From the NCBI GenBank assembly GCA_963729075.1, contig CAVSMU010000006.1, positions 1 through 64,000 on the forward strand: a DNA stretch of 64,000 nucleotides, written 5' to 3'. A program made the position numbers and the translations under genes. Shown one piece after another: positions 32,663 to 42,293 of this stretch; within the stretch, counting starts at the first letter, position 1, and each line of letters begins with the position of its first letter. The notes beneath the pieces are model-generated. The model made no database searches and had not been told where the DNA came from. It worked only from the letters and a program-made list of their open reading frames with translations. This DNA is from WHSW01 sp963729075 (GTDB taxonomy: Bacteria > Actinomycetota > Thermoleophilia > Solirubrobacterales > 70-9).

Positions 32663-34165
32663 GTGGCGGAGATCGAGACCAGGCTCGCGATCGGCGGCGA
32701 GCAGATCCCGGGTGACGGCGACGCGCTCGCGGTCGAGAACCCGTTCACGGAGGAGAGGGTGGCGACAGTCGGCACGCCCTCGGGCGAGCAGCTCGACGCC
32801 GCGATCGCCGCCGCGGCCGCGGCGCAGCGAGGCTGGGAGCGCACCCCCGCCGTCGAGCGGGGCGAGCTGCTCCACGAGGTCGCAACCCGGCTGCGTGACC
32901 GTGCCGACGAGCTCGCCGAGCTGATGACACTCGAGGGCGGCAAGCCGCGGGTCGAGAACGTCGACGAGGTCGGCTGGACCGCCGCGGCCTTCGACTACTA
33001 CGCCGAGATCGGCCGCGACTCCGCCGGGCGCGTGATCCCCTCGATCGAGTCCTCCCAGCTGGCGCTGGTCGTCAAGGACCCGGTCGGTCCGGTGGCCTGC
33101 ATCGTCCCCTGGAACTATCCGCTGCTGCTCCTGGCGTGGAAGCTCGCGCCCGCGCTCGCCGCCGGCAACGCCACCGTCTGCAAGCCGTCTGAGATCACGC
33201 CGCTGTCGACGCTGGCGCTCGCCGGCTGCTTCGACCACCTCCCGGACGGGGTCGTCAACCTCGTCGCCGGCGCCGGTGACGTCGGCGCCGCGATCGTCGC
33301 CGACGAGCGGATCGCCTGCGTCGCGTTCACCGGCTCGGTCGAGACCGGCAAGCGGATCGCCCGCGTCTGCGCCGAACGCGTCGCGCGGGTCAACCTCGAG
33401 ATGGGCGGCAAGGACCCGTTCATCGTCGCCTCCGACGTCGCGGCGGAGATCGGCACCGCCGCCAGGGGCGGCGTCTGGGCGGCATTCCTCAACGCGGGCC
33501 AGGTCTGCACTTCGGCCGAGCGCTTCTACGTCATGGACGACGTCTACGACGACTATCTGCAGGCGTTCTCGGACCACACCCGCTCGCTGGTCGTCGGCGA
33601 TCCGATGGCGCCCGCGACCGATGTCGGGCCGATGGTCTCGGCGGCTCAGCGCCAAAAGGTCTCGGACCAGGTCGATGCAGCGGTCGCGGCCGGCGCGGAG
33701 GTGGTCGTCGGCGGCGACTCGGCGGGCCACGACCGCGGGCACTTCTATTCCCCCGCGGTGGTGACCGGAGCTCCGGCGGAGACGGCGCTGCTCTCCGAGG
33801 AGACGTTCGGGCCGGTGGCGCCGCTCGTCCGCGTGGGCTCGATCGACGAGGCGATCGAGCTCGCCAACTCGACCCGCTTCGGCCTGGGTGCCAACATCTA
33901 CACCCGGGACCTGCCGACCATCCTGCGCTGTATGCGCGAGATCAAGGCGGGCACGGTCTGGTTCAACGACCCGCTGACCGACAACGACGCCGGCCCGTTC
34001 GGAGGCTTCAAGCAGTCTGGCCTCGGGCGCGAGCTGGGGCGTGAGGGGCTCGAGGCGTTCCAGGAGACCAAGCACGTCCACATCGAGACTGAGATCGAGC
34101 AAAAGGATTGGTGGTACCCATACGGGGCCGCCGGAAAGAGGCCCCACGACGGGGCGGGTGCATGA
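32663..34165 (+). CDS. NAD-dependent aldehyde dehydrogenase
   Basis: A 500-residue ALDH from GTG 32663. VPWNYPLLLLAWKLAPALAAGN is the cofactor region. The catalytic Glu is in VNLEMGGKDPFIVASDV and the catalytic Cys in FLNAGQVCTSAERFYV; EETFGPVAPLVRV follows. The C-terminal GPFGGFKQSGLGRELGREGL is like betaine-aldehyde and succinate-semialdehyde enzymes. It is followed with a 1-bp gap by mmsA and then an aldo/keto reductase, an aldehyde-handling operon downstream of the importer. Succinate semialdehyde, the product of GABA transamination, is a reasonable but unproven substrate. Confidence 0.9.
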   Translation: MAEIETRLAIGGEQIPGDGDALAVENPFTEERVATVGTPSGEQLDAAIAAAAAAQRGWERTPAVERGELLHEVATRLRDRADELAELMTLEGGKPRVENVDEVGWTAAAFDYYAEIGRDSAGRVIPSIESSQLALVVKDPVGPVACIVPWNYPLLLLAWKLAPALAAGNATVCKPSEITPLSTLALAGCFDHLPDGVVNLVAGAGDVGAAIVADERIACVAFTGSVETGKRIARVCAERVARVNLEMGGKDPFIVASDVAAEIGTAARGGVWAAFLNAGQVCTSAERFYVMDDVYDDYLQAFSDHTRSLVVGDPMAPATDVGPMVSAAQRQKVSDQVDAAVAAGAEVVVGGDSAGHDRGHFYSPAVVTGAPAETALLSEETFGPVAPLVRVGSIDEAIELANSTRFGLGANIYTRDLPTILRCMREIKAGTVWFNDPLTDNDAGPFGGFKQSGLGRELGREGLEAFQETKHVHIETEIEQKDWWYPYGAAGKRPHDGAGA

Positions 34166-34166
34166 G

Positions 34167-35630
34167 ATGACGACGATCACCGAAGCGCGAACGCTGCGCA
34201 ACTACATCGGCGGCGGCTGGGTCGAGGCCGCGGCCGGCGACACGCTCGAGGACCGCGACCCGGCGACCGGCGAGCTCGCAGCCCTGATCCCGCTGTCCGG
34301 GGCGGACGACGTCGACGCCGCGGTTCGCGCCGCTCGCGAGGCACAGCCGGCATGGCGCGGCGTCGCCCCGCAGAAGCGGGCCCGCGCCGTGATGGCCTTG
34401 CGGGAGGCGCTCTGGGAGCGGCGCGAGGACATCGCTCGGCTCGTCACCGCCGACATGGGCAAGACCCTCGACGACGCGCTGGGAGAGGTCCTGCGCGGAA
34501 TCGAGTCGACCGAGGCGGCCTGCGGGATTCCGCACCTGCTCAAGGGCGAGAACCTCGAGGGCGTTGCGCGCGGGGTCGACGTCGAGCTCGTCCGCCAGCC
34601 CGTGGGCGTGGTCGGCGCGATCACTCCGTTCAACTTCCCGGCGATGATCCCGCTCTGGTTCCTCCCATACGCGATCGCCTGCGGCAACTCGTTCATCCTC
34701 AAGCCGTCCGAGCGCGACCCGCGGCCGTCGGAGCTGATCTTCGAGCTCGTCGACGGGATCGAGGAGATCCCGCCCGGGGTGCTGAACCTCGTCCACGGCG
34801 CCCGCGACGCCGTGAACGGCCTGCTCGACCATCCGGGCATCGACGCGATCTCGTTCGTCGGCCAGGCGTCGACCGCCCGCTACATCGCCGAACGCTCGGC
34901 CGCCAACGGCAAGCGCTTCCAGGCGCTCGGCGGGGCCAAGAACTCGCTCGTCGTCATGCCCGATGCCGACCTCGGGGTCACCGTTCCGGCGATCATGTCC
35001 TCGGCGTTCGGCGCGGGCGGCCAGCGCTGCCTCGCGGGCTCGGTCGCCGTGCTGGTGGGGACGCGGGAGGAGCAGGATCGGGCGCTCGACGCGCTCACCG
35101 AGGCCGCTGCCGAGCTCGGGGTCGGGCCGGGCGACCAGGAGGGCGTGGAGGTCTGCCCGCTGGTGGCCCCCGAGGCCCGCGACCGCATCGCGGCCGCGGT
35201 CGGGTCGGCGGAGAACGGTGGCGACGAGGTGATCCTCGACGGCCGTCGCGACGCCGGCCCGGGCGGAACCCTGATCGGGCCCTCGATCGTCGCCACCGCC
35301 GACACGGAGTCCGACCTCGCCCGTGAGGAGCTCTTCGGTCCGCTGCTCACCGTCGTGCGGACCGACGATCTCGACGCGGCGCTCGAGTTCGTGAACGGCT
35401 CGCGGTACGGCAACGCCGGCTCGATCTTCACCAGCTCCGGGGGCGCCGCCCGCGCCTACCGCTACGACGCCGAGGCGGGGATGCTGGGCGTCAACGTCGG
35501 CGTCGCCGCGCCGGTGGCCTGGTTCCCGTTCTCGGGCTGGAAGGACTCGATCGACGGCGACCTGCACGCCAACGGCCGCGACGCGGTCGAGTTCTACACC
35601 CGCAAGAAGGTCGTCACCTCACGCTGGTGA
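34167..35630 (+). CDS. mmsA: Methylmalonate-semialdehyde dehydrogenase (CoA-acylating)
   Basis: A 487-residue MmsA. VGVVGAITPFNFPAMIPLWFLP and VNGLLDHPGIDAISFVGQAS are typical. The catalytic Cys is in GAGGQRCLAGSVAVLVG. The C-terminal VAWFPFSGWKDSIDGDLHAN is diagnostic of this CoA-dependent subgroup. It converts malonate semialdehyde or methylmalonate semialdehyde to acetyl-CoA or propionyl-CoA. In this island malonate semialdehyde from beta-alanine transamination would be a natural substrate, which would extend the pathway to spermidine- or propylamine-derived compounds. ATG 34167 follows the upstream stop by one base. Confidence 0.95.
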   Translation: MTTITEARTLRNYIGGGWVEAAAGDTLEDRDPATGELAALIPLSGADDVDAAVRAAREAQPAWRGVAPQKRARAVMALREALWERREDIARLVTADMGKTLDDALGEVLRGIESTEAACGIPHLLKGENLEGVARGVDVELVRQPVGVVGAITPFNFPAMIPLWFLPYAIACGNSFILKPSERDPRPSELIFELVDGIEEIPPGVLNLVHGARDAVNGLLDHPGIDAISFVGQASTARYIAERSAANGKRFQALGGAKNSLVVMPDADLGVTVPAIMSSAFGAGGQRCLAGSVAVLVGTREEQDRALDALTEAAAELGVGPGDQEGVEVCPLVAPEARDRIAAAVGSAENGGDEVILDGRRDAGPGGTLIGPSIVATADTESDLAREELFGPLLTVVRTDDLDAALEFVNGSRYGNAGSIFTSSGGAARAYRYDAEAGMLGVNVGVAAPVAWFPFSGWKDSIDGDLHANGRDAVEFYTRKKVVTSRW

Positions 35631-36361
35631 GCCGGATCGGGCTCGGCACCAACCGACTGACCGACACGGCGGAGAACCGGCGCTTCCTCCAGGAGGCGGT
35701 CGCCGCCGGAGTCGACTTCATCGACACGGCTCACCTCTACACCAGCGGCGAGAGCGAGCGCGCAATCGGCAACGCCCTGGCGCCGCTGCGGTCCGACCTC
35801 ACCGTGGCGAGCAAGGGCGCGTACTCCCGCGGCACCGGGCCGGACGACCTCCGCCGCCACATCGATGAGAGTCGCGAGCGCCTGCGCACCGACCGCATCG
35901 ACCTCTACTACGTCCATCGCATCCACCCGCAGAACTCGGTCGAGTCGATGGTCGCGGTGCTCGACGAGGCGCGCGCCGCGGGCAAGATCGACCGGGCCGG
36001 CGTCTCCGAGGTCTCGATCGAGGAGCTCGCTCTCGCGCGGACCGTGATGCCGATCGCTGCGGTGCAGAATGAGTACAGCGTCGCGCAGCGAAAGCACGAC
36101 GAGGTCGTCGACTACTGCACCGAGCACGAGATCCTCTTCGTCCCCTTCTTCCCCCTCCGAGGCGATCTCGAGGGACTCGCCGAGGTCGCTGCTGCGCACG
36201 GGGCCACCCCCCAGCAGGTCAAGCTCGCCTGGCTGCTGCGGCGCTCGCCGATGATGCTGCCGATTCCGGGGACGCTCTCGATCCAGCACTTGCGCGACAA
36301 CCTCCGCGCGCTAGAGCTCGAGCTCACCGACGCGGAGTTCGAGCGCCTGCGCGACGCCTGA
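35627..36361 (+). CDS. Aldo/keto reductase
   Basis: A 244-residue member, shorter than the usual 280-330. The start GTG 35627 overlaps the mmsA stop (GTGA). The catalytic tetrad positions are visible: Asp in VDFIDTAHLYTS with Tyr just after, Lys in TVASKGAYSRG, and His in LYYVHRIHPQ. The C-terminal MLPIPGTLSIQHLRDNLRAL is the NADPH-binding pattern. AVQNEYSVAQRKHDEVVDYC is family-typical. It may reduce an aldehyde from the operon. It starts almost at the first beta strand (SRIGLGTNRL), lacking the N-terminal hairpin of many AKRs. Confidence 0.88.
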   Translation: MSRIGLGTNRLTDTAENRRFLQEAVAAGVDFIDTAHLYTSGESERAIGNALAPLRSDLTVASKGAYSRGTGPDDLRRHIDESRERLRTDRIDLYYVHRIHPQNSVESMVAVLDEARAAGKIDRAGVSEVSIEELALARTVMPIAAVQNEYSVAQRKHDEVVDYCTEHEILFVPFFPLRGDLEGLAEVAAAHGATPQQVKLAWLLRRSPMMLPIPGTLSIQHLRDNLRALELELTDAEFERLRDA

Positions 36362-36462
36362 AGGCGCGGTCTGGGACCCGAGCAGGCTGAGCGCCTCGGG
36401 CTCGCCGCGGGCGGCGGGAGTGCGTGAGTCCGCCAATGCCCGCTCCGCGCTGTTCGCCGCCC

Positions 36463-37282
36463 CTAGTCGAAGCCCAGCTCCACCACCGAGATGCCGATGT
36501 CGCGGATCACGATGTCGCTGTTGTCAGGCATCGATCTCGCCGCACTGAAGATCCGATCGTGTGAGTTCCTGGGTCGAGGCTCATGACGTCGACGATCGGC
36601 AGGCCGCCCAGTTCGCGGTCGCTGTCGTCTTCCGACCGAGAGGAAGATGCCGCGGTCCTTGTTGGCGCCGTCCAGCGTCGTCCTGCATTCACCCCACGGA
36701 GGGACCCCGCCGTCGGTGCCAAACCCGTACACGACGGTCGCGCTGATCTGCATCGGTCGACCGAGGAAGAAGGTGAGTTCGTCGCAGACGATGAAAACGT
36801 TGTCGCCCGGATCACACTCTTCCGCGAACGAGTCGTGTCCATCGAGCGGGGTCAGACTCGACTCGGAGATGCTCGAGCCCACCGAACAGCGAGTTGAAGC
36901 CGATGTCGTTGCCGCTCAACGAGCAAGCTTGGCGACTTCGAGACCTGCCGACCGCACTGGGCGCGATCTCGGGATTCGGGTAGCTGCCGGTGAGATCGCC
37001 ACCGGCTGCCCCGCCGCCGCCGATGCTCGAGAGCGTGGACTCGTCGATATCGGCCCCCTTGAGCGTGTTGTCGAACACGTCGCGGCCCAGCAGGGTCTGG
37101 TCGGCGACCTTCTCGCTTATCACCGCCCCGCCGTCGAGATCGGCGGTCTTCACCTGCCCGTCGACGATGTCGGAGCTGAACACCGTGTTTGCGGCGTAGG
37201 CGGTGCCGCTTGCGAGGAACAGAAACAGAGCGAGGGCGCCCATCCACTGCTGTCGAAGGTGGGCAAGAAGTGTGGCGATCAT
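36463..37282 (-). pseudogene. Decayed secreted protein of the DLTGSYPNP type
   Basis: ATG 37282 opens a protein with a hydrophobic signal (GALALFLFLASGTAYA) and SSDIVDGQVKTADLDGG, then GGDLTGSYPNPEIAPSAVG. The recognisable coding continues in at least three further frame segments: SISESSLTPLDGHDSFAEEC, then DRELGGLPIVDVMSLDPGTH, then MPDNSDIVIRDIGISVVELG. At least three frame changes are needed to read it whole. This family of secreted, low-complexity proteins is one I associate with Thermoleophilia. The gene is broken or the sequence is poor here; the function is unknown. Flanking gaps 36362-36462 and 37283-37422 show nothing else. Confidence 0.7.
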
Positions 37283-37422
37283 CGAACCGCCTTTCCCCCT
37301 GCCGCTTGGGACCTCTGTGGGCGCCGATCATCTCACCGCTCGCTGCGAAAGCAAGCGACGGCGGGCCTACTCCGACAGGCTGAGCTTCCCCTCGTGAAGG
37401 TCCACCACGCGCCTGCTCGGGC

Positions 37423-38460
37423 TCAGGCGGCGGGCAGCAGGCTGAGCGGCTCGGCCGTGCCCGCAGGCCGGTCGCCGTCGGCGAACGCCGCGACCCGGAC
37501 CCCGAGCAGCCGCACCGGCCGCGGTGGGGCGTAGGCGCGCAGCAGCTTGCGTGCGGTAGTGGCGATCAACGCGGCGTCGTTGGTCGGTGCCTCGACCGTC
37601 TGCACTCGGGTGACCGTGGTCCAGTCGTCGAGCCGCACCTTGATCCCGATCGTCCGGCCGCGCAGGTCGCGATCGGCGAGGTCCGCCGCCAGCCGGCTCG
37701 TCTGCTCGGTGAGGATCCGCTCGAGCGTCGCGAAGTCGGTGATGTCGTGGTCGAAGGTGGTCTCGACCGAGCGCGACTTCGTCTCCCGGCGCGCCACCGG
37801 CGAGTCGTCGCGAAAGTGGGCGCAATCGTGGAGCATGCGACCGTGGTGCTCGCCGAAGCGGTCGATCAGGCCGGCGACCGTGCAGCGCTGCAGCCGGCCC
37901 AGTGTCTCGACCCCGTGGTCGCGCAGCCGCTCGGCGGTCTTCGGGCCGATCCCCGGGATCAGGCTCACCGGTGCTGCTGCGAAACGTTGCGCCGCCTGCT
38001 CGCGCGTCAGCACGACGAAGCCGCGCGGCTTCTCGGCGTCCGAGGCGACCTTGGCGACGAGCTTGTTCGGCCCGATTCCGACCGAGGCGTCGAGGCGCAG
38101 GCGCTCCCGGATCCTGCGCACGAGCCCGCTCATCCGCGCGATCGGATCGGGGAGCGCGGAGAGGTCGAGGTGGACCTCGTCGAGCGACACCGGCTCGGTC
38201 GGCACTCCGAGCTCGCCGACGAGCGCCATCACCTCGGCCGAGCGCTCGCGATAGTGGGCCATGTCCACCGGCAGGTGCACGAGCTCCGGGCACATGCGCC
38301 GCGCGTGCGCCACCGGGATCGCCGAGCCGACCCCGAACGGCCGCGCCTCATACGAGGCGGTGGTGACCACCGCCCGCGGACCCCGCCCCGCGACGATCAC
38401 CGGTTTGCCGCGCAGCTCCGGCCGGCGCAGGAGCTCGACCGCGACGTAGAAGGCGTCCAT
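37423..38460 (-). CDS. dinB: DNA polymerase IV (Y-family, DinB)
   Basis: About 345 residues are given from ATG 38460 (MDAFYVAVELLRRPELRGKP). The conserved strand IAHLD that carries the first metal Asp lies in frame just upstream without a start codon. ATG at 38501 would reach it if the GGG that follows had one more G, so a lost base is likely. SLDEVHLDL holds the second catalytic acidic pair, and SVGIGPNKLVAKVAS and LIPGIGPKTAERLRDHGVET are palm and helix-hairpin-helix motifs. It is a translesion polymerase. The C-terminal little-finger domain is complete. Confidence 0.88.
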   Translation of the reverse strand: MDAFYVAVELLRRPELRGKPVIVAGRGPRAVVTTASYEARPFGVGSAIPVAHARRMCPELVHLPVDMAHYRERSAEVMALVGELGVPTEPVSLDEVHLDLSALPDPIARMSGLVRRIRERLRLDASVGIGPNKLVAKVASDAEKPRGFVVLTREQAAQRFAAAPVSLIPGIGPKTAERLRDHGVETLGRLQRCTVAGLIDRFGEHHGRMLHDCAHFRDDSPVARRETKSRSVETTFDHDITDFATLERILTEQTSRLAADLADRDLRGRTIGIKVRLDDWTTVTRVQTVEAPTNDAALIATTARKLLRAYAPPRPVRLLGVRVAAFADGDRPAGTAEPLSLLPAA

Positions 38461-38536
38461 GTCGAGGTGGGCGATCGAGCGTCTGGCCGTGATCGACCCA
38501 TCGTAGGTCGAGCCGCGGCGGTGGAATTCCGCTTCG

Positions 38537-39934
38537 TCAGCGCCCGATGTGGATCCCGATCCGCTCCGGGATCCCGGCGACGAGCCGGGTGAGCGCCCCG
38601 GGACGCTCACCGCGCTCGAGCGCCTCCTCCTTGCGCAGGATCGCGCGGCGGATGATCGAGCCGCCGATGAAGCGAAACGGCTCGGGCGGAACTCGCAGAG
38701 GCTCGGGCGAGACGTAGGCGAGCCGGGCCGGCTCGTCGTCGCGACCGAGCGCCAGCGAGGCGAGCGAACGGCCGACCATGTAGGACGGACCGACCCCGTG
38801 ACCGGTGTAGCCGAAGGCGCAGTGGAGGCCGTCCTCGATCTCGCCGACCACGGGCAGGTGGCTGGGCGAGACGTCGATCGGGCCGCCCCAGGCCTGCTCG
38901 ATCCGGCGCCCCTCGAGCGCGGGGAAGAAGCGCACGAGGTGCCGCTCGATCTCGGCGACGACCGAGGGATCCACCTCGGCGCGGCCGCCGGTGCGCGCGC
39001 CGCGGACGACCCGTCCACCGCCCCACCCGAATGCGATCCTCCCGTCCGGGGTGGTGCGGAAGTAGTGGACCATCGCGCGGGAGTCGGTAACGCACTCGCC
39101 GCGGGTCCAGCCGATCTCCTCCAGCACATCGGGCACGGGCTCGGTGATCACCATGTGGCTCGATGTGACGGTGAGCCGGCGGCGAAGGTGCGGGTGACCG
39201 ACCAGGGCACCGCCGGTCGCCATCACCCCTGCGCCGGCGGTGACGGTGCCGCCGTCGGCCTCGGCGACCACGCTCCCGTCGCGGCGCGCGACGTCGCGCA
39301 CCGCCGTCTGCTCGAACAGCTCGACCCCGGCGTCGAGGACCTTCTCGCGCAGCCCGCGCGCGAGCAGCGCCGGCTGCACGGTCGCCGCGCCCGGGTACAG
39401 GGCGCCGACGCGGAAGATCGGCGATGCGCAGCGCTCCCGGACCTCCGCCGGGGTCAGCGGCACGCACGCGTCGGGGCGGCCGATCGCGTGACACGCCTCG
39501 ACCACGTCGTCCCAGGCGTGATCCCACGCGGGCGCGGTCGAGGCCTGCATATAGCCGGCCTGCGTGAACCAGGCGTCGACGCCCTGTTCGTCGCAGAATC
39601 GCCCGATCCCGTCGACCGCCTCCTGGGCGGCGAACGCGATCGCCCGCGCCGCCTCGTCCCCGAACCGCCGGCGCATCGCGGGCAACCCGAACCACAGTGC
39701 GTTGCAGAAGCCGCCGTTACGACCGCTGGGACCGTCGCCGCTGACCCCGGCCTCGAGCAGGGCCACCCGGGCGCCGGGCTCCAGCCGCTTCAGATGCCAG
39801 GCGGTCCACAGCCCCGTGTAGCCGCCACCCACGATGACGACGTCGACGTGCTCGTCTCCCGCGAGCGCCGCCGTCGGCTCGACCGCGCCCGCCTCGTCGA
39901 GCCACCAACCTCGCGCTGTGTGACGCTCCGCCAT
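38537..39934 (-). CDS. FAD-dependent oxidoreductase, DAO superfamily (PuuB-like)
   Basis: A 465-residue flavoprotein from ATG 39934. VDVVIVGGGYTGLWTAWHLK is the FAD motif, with the acidic residue in ALLEAGVSGDGPSGRNGGF. GPSGRNGGFCNALW and WGGPIDVSPSHLPVVGEIED resemble gamma-glutamylputrescine oxidase and related amine oxidases. GYTGHGVGPSYMVGRSLASL is the C-terminal FAD contact. It probably oxidises an amine or a glutamylated amine to an aldehyde with H2O2 release. It lies beside dinB rather than in the polyamine operons, so the link to polyamines is by sequence type only. Confidence 0.85.
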   Translation of the reverse strand: MAERHTARGWWLDEAGAVEPTAALAGDEHVDVVIVGGGYTGLWTAWHLKRLEPGARVALLEAGVSGDGPSGRNGGFCNALWFGLPAMRRRFGDEAARAIAFAAQEAVDGIGRFCDEQGVDAWFTQAGYMQASTAPAWDHAWDDVVEACHAIGRPDACVPLTPAEVRERCASPIFRVGALYPGAATVQPALLARGLREKVLDAGVELFEQTAVRDVARRDGSVVAEADGGTVTAGAGVMATGGALVGHPHLRRRLTVTSSHMVITEPVPDVLEEIGWTRGECVTDSRAMVHYFRTTPDGRIAFGWGGGRVVRGARTGGRAEVDPSVVAEIERHLVRFFPALEGRRIEQAWGGPIDVSPSHLPVVGEIEDGLHCAFGYTGHGVGPSYMVGRSLASLALGRDDEPARLAYVSPEPLRVPPEPFRFIGGSIIRRAILRKEEALERGERPGALTRLVAGIPERIGIHIGR

Positions 39935-40009
39935 CGCCGCAGTGTCGCCCACGCGGGCGCGGGACGACGCTTGGACACCGCGACCCACAGCCCCGTCCCG
40001 CGAACCGAG

Positions 40010-42193
40010 CTAGACCGTCTCGACCTTCGCCCCCGACTCGGCCTTGGCGATGTGGCGCTCGATCAGCTCGCTCTGGAGGTTGCGCGGCTCGCCGTCCGGG
40101 CGCCGCCGCGTCCAGTCGCCGTCGGCTCCCAGCTGCCAGGCGTTGGTGTTGTCGGCGAACGAGCGATCGAGGAAGTCGACGAGCTGCTCGCGAACCCTCG
40201 GGTCCTGAATCGGCGTCACGAGCTCGACCCGGTTGTAGAGATTGCGCGGCATCAAGTCGGGCGAGCCGATGTAGATGCTCTCGGGCTCGCCGTGGCGCTC
40301 GAACGAGTACACGCGCGAGTGCTCGAGGAAGCGGCCGACGATCGAGACGACCTCGATGTTCTCCGAGACGCCGGGCACACCGGGACGCAGAGCGCAGATC
40401 CCGCGCACGTTGACCTGCACCTCGACCCCGGCCTGCGAGGCGCGGTAGAGCGCGCGGATCGAGCTCGCGTCGAGCAGCGAGTTCATCTTCATCCGGATCC
40501 GCGCCGGGGTCTCGGGCGAGTGCGCCTCGATCGTGCGCTCGATCTCCTCCAGGATCCCGCTATGAAGGTTGAACGGAGCGACGAGCAACTCCCGGTAGCG
40601 GCGCGGACGCGCGTAGCCGGTGAGCGAGTTGAACATCTCGGCGATGTCCGCGCCGATCGATGGATCGCAGGTGAACAGCCCGAGGTCGGAGTAGATCCTC
40701 GCCGTCTTCGGGTTGTAGTTCCCCGTCCCGATGTGGACGTAGTGGCGCACGCCGTCGCCCTCGCGCCGGACCACGAGGATGCACTTGACGTGCGTCTTCA
40801 GGCGCGGGATCCCGTAGACCACGTGGACGCCGGCCTCCTCGAGCTTCTTCGCCCATCCGATGTTCGCCCGCTCGTCGAAGCGGGCCTTGAGCTCCACCAA
40901 GCAGACCGCCTGCTTGCCACGCTCGACGGCGTCGATCAGCGACGGCACCAGCGGCGAATCCCCGCTCGTCCGATAGACGGTCTGCTTGATCGCGAGCACG
41001 TTCGGATCGGCGACCGCCTGCTTGACAAACCGCTCGACCGTTGTCGTGAACGAGTCATAGGGGTGGTGGAGGAGGATGTCGCCCTCACGGATCGCGGTGA
41101 ACATGTCGCTCTCCTTGGCCCCCTCGCTGACCAGCAGGCGCGGTGGGGTGACCGGGGTAAAGGGCGGGTCGCGGAGCTCCTCGTGGGCCGGGACGCCGAC
41201 CACATCCCAGAGATCGGAGAGGTCGAGCAGACCCTCCTCCTGGTAGAGCTGATAGTCCTCGATCCCGAGCGCCGCGACCAGCTGGTCGCGCAGCCGCTCG
41301 CCCATCCCGCTCTCGACCTCGAGCCGGACGACCTCGCCGAACCGCCGGCGGCGCAGCTCCTCCTCGACCGCCTGCATCAGGTCGTCTGCCTCGTCGGAGA
41401 CGTCGTAGTCGGTGTCGCGGGTGACCCTGAACAGGGAGTGCTCGAGGACCTCCATCCCCGGGAAGAGCGAGCCGAGGTTGTCAGCGATCAGATCGGAGAG
41501 GGGCACCAGGGTGGTGCCGTTGTCGCCCACCCGCAGGAATCGGCCGAGCAGCTCCTTCGGCACCTTGACCCGGGCGAGGATCTCGTTGTCGCGCTCGGGA
41601 TCGCGGAGCACGACGGCGAGCGAGAGGGAGAGGTTCGAGATATACGGGAAGGGCCGGCCGCGGCCGATCACGAGCGGCGTCAGGACCGGGAAGACCTGCC
41701 TCGAGAACAGGCGCTCGAGCTCGGCCCCCTCCTCTTCCGACGCCTCGTCGATCGCCATGATCCGAATCCCGTGCTCGGCCAGCGACGGGCGCAGGTCGCG
41801 CTCGAACGATTCGCCGATCCGCCTGCGCTGCCCGATCACGCGCTCGCGGATCGCCAGGATCTGCTCGAGGGGCGCCATCCCGTCCGCGCCCCTGGCCTGC
41901 GTTCCCGCCTCGACCTGGTCGTGGAGATTGGCGACCCGGACCATGAAGAACTCGTCCAGGTTCGACTCCCAGATCGCGGCGAACTTGGCCCGCTCGAGCA
42001 GCGGCACCGAGGTGTCCTCGGCGAGCTGCAGCACCCGGTCGTTGAAGTCGAGCCAGGAGAGCTCGCGGTTGAAGTAGAGGGCGGTGTCCTCGAGGTTCGG
42101 CGCCGACGCGCCATCCGCCTGCGCCGGCGCCTCCTCGACGCCGGTGCCGGTGTAGATGCCGCTGGCGATGGTCTCGGTCTCGGAAGGCTCCAC
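40010..42193 (-). CDS. ppk1: Polyphosphate kinase 1
   Basis: A 727-residue enzyme from GTG 42193. LYFNRELSWLDFNDRVLQLA is the N-terminal domain hallmark. DILLHHPYDSFTTTVERFV follows. The phosphohistidine region is GIPRLKTHVKCILVVRREG, and HIGTGNYNPKTARIYSDLGL is the second conserved His block. FDERANIGWAKKLEEAGVHV is also invariant. It polymerises the gamma-phosphate of ATP into polyphosphate at the inner membrane. Exopolyphosphatase and a CHAD (polyphosphate-binding) protein lie 3-5 kb away on the same strand, and the Pst/Pho genes lie beyond, a coherent phosphate-storage neighbourhood. Confidence 0.96.
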   Translation of the reverse strand: MEPSETETIASGIYTGTGVEEAPAQADGASAPNLEDTALYFNRELSWLDFNDRVLQLAEDTSVPLLERAKFAAIWESNLDEFFMVRVANLHDQVEAGTQARGADGMAPLEQILAIRERVIGQRRRIGESFERDLRPSLAEHGIRIMAIDEASEEEGAELERLFSRQVFPVLTPLVIGRGRPFPYISNLSLSLAVVLRDPERDNEILARVKVPKELLGRFLRVGDNGTTLVPLSDLIADNLGSLFPGMEVLEHSLFRVTRDTDYDVSDEADDLMQAVEEELRRRRFGEVVRLEVESGMGERLRDQLVAALGIEDYQLYQEEGLLDLSDLWDVVGVPAHEELRDPPFTPVTPPRLLVSEGAKESDMFTAIREGDILLHHPYDSFTTTVERFVKQAVADPNVLAIKQTVYRTSGDSPLVPSLIDAVERGKQAVCLVELKARFDERANIGWAKKLEEAGVHVVYGIPRLKTHVKCILVVRREGDGVRHYVHIGTGNYNPKTARIYSDLGLFTCDPSIGADIAEMFNSLTGYARPRRYRELLVAPFNLHSGILEEIERTIEAHSPETPARIRMKMNSLLDASSIRALYRASQAGVEVQVNVRGICALRPGVPGVSENIEVVSIVGRFLEHSRVYSFERHGEPESIYIGSPDLMPRNLYNRVELVTPIQDPRVREQLVDFLDRSFADNTNAWQLGADGDWTRRRPDGEPRNLQSELIERHIAKAESGAKVETV

Positions 42194-42293
42194 TACGGGA
42201 TCGAGTACAGGCTACCCGGAGCGTGTCGGCCGGTCCACGCTCACGCGACCTCCTGCAGGAGCGCGGACGCGGGCGGCGCGCCCGGGCGCGAGG

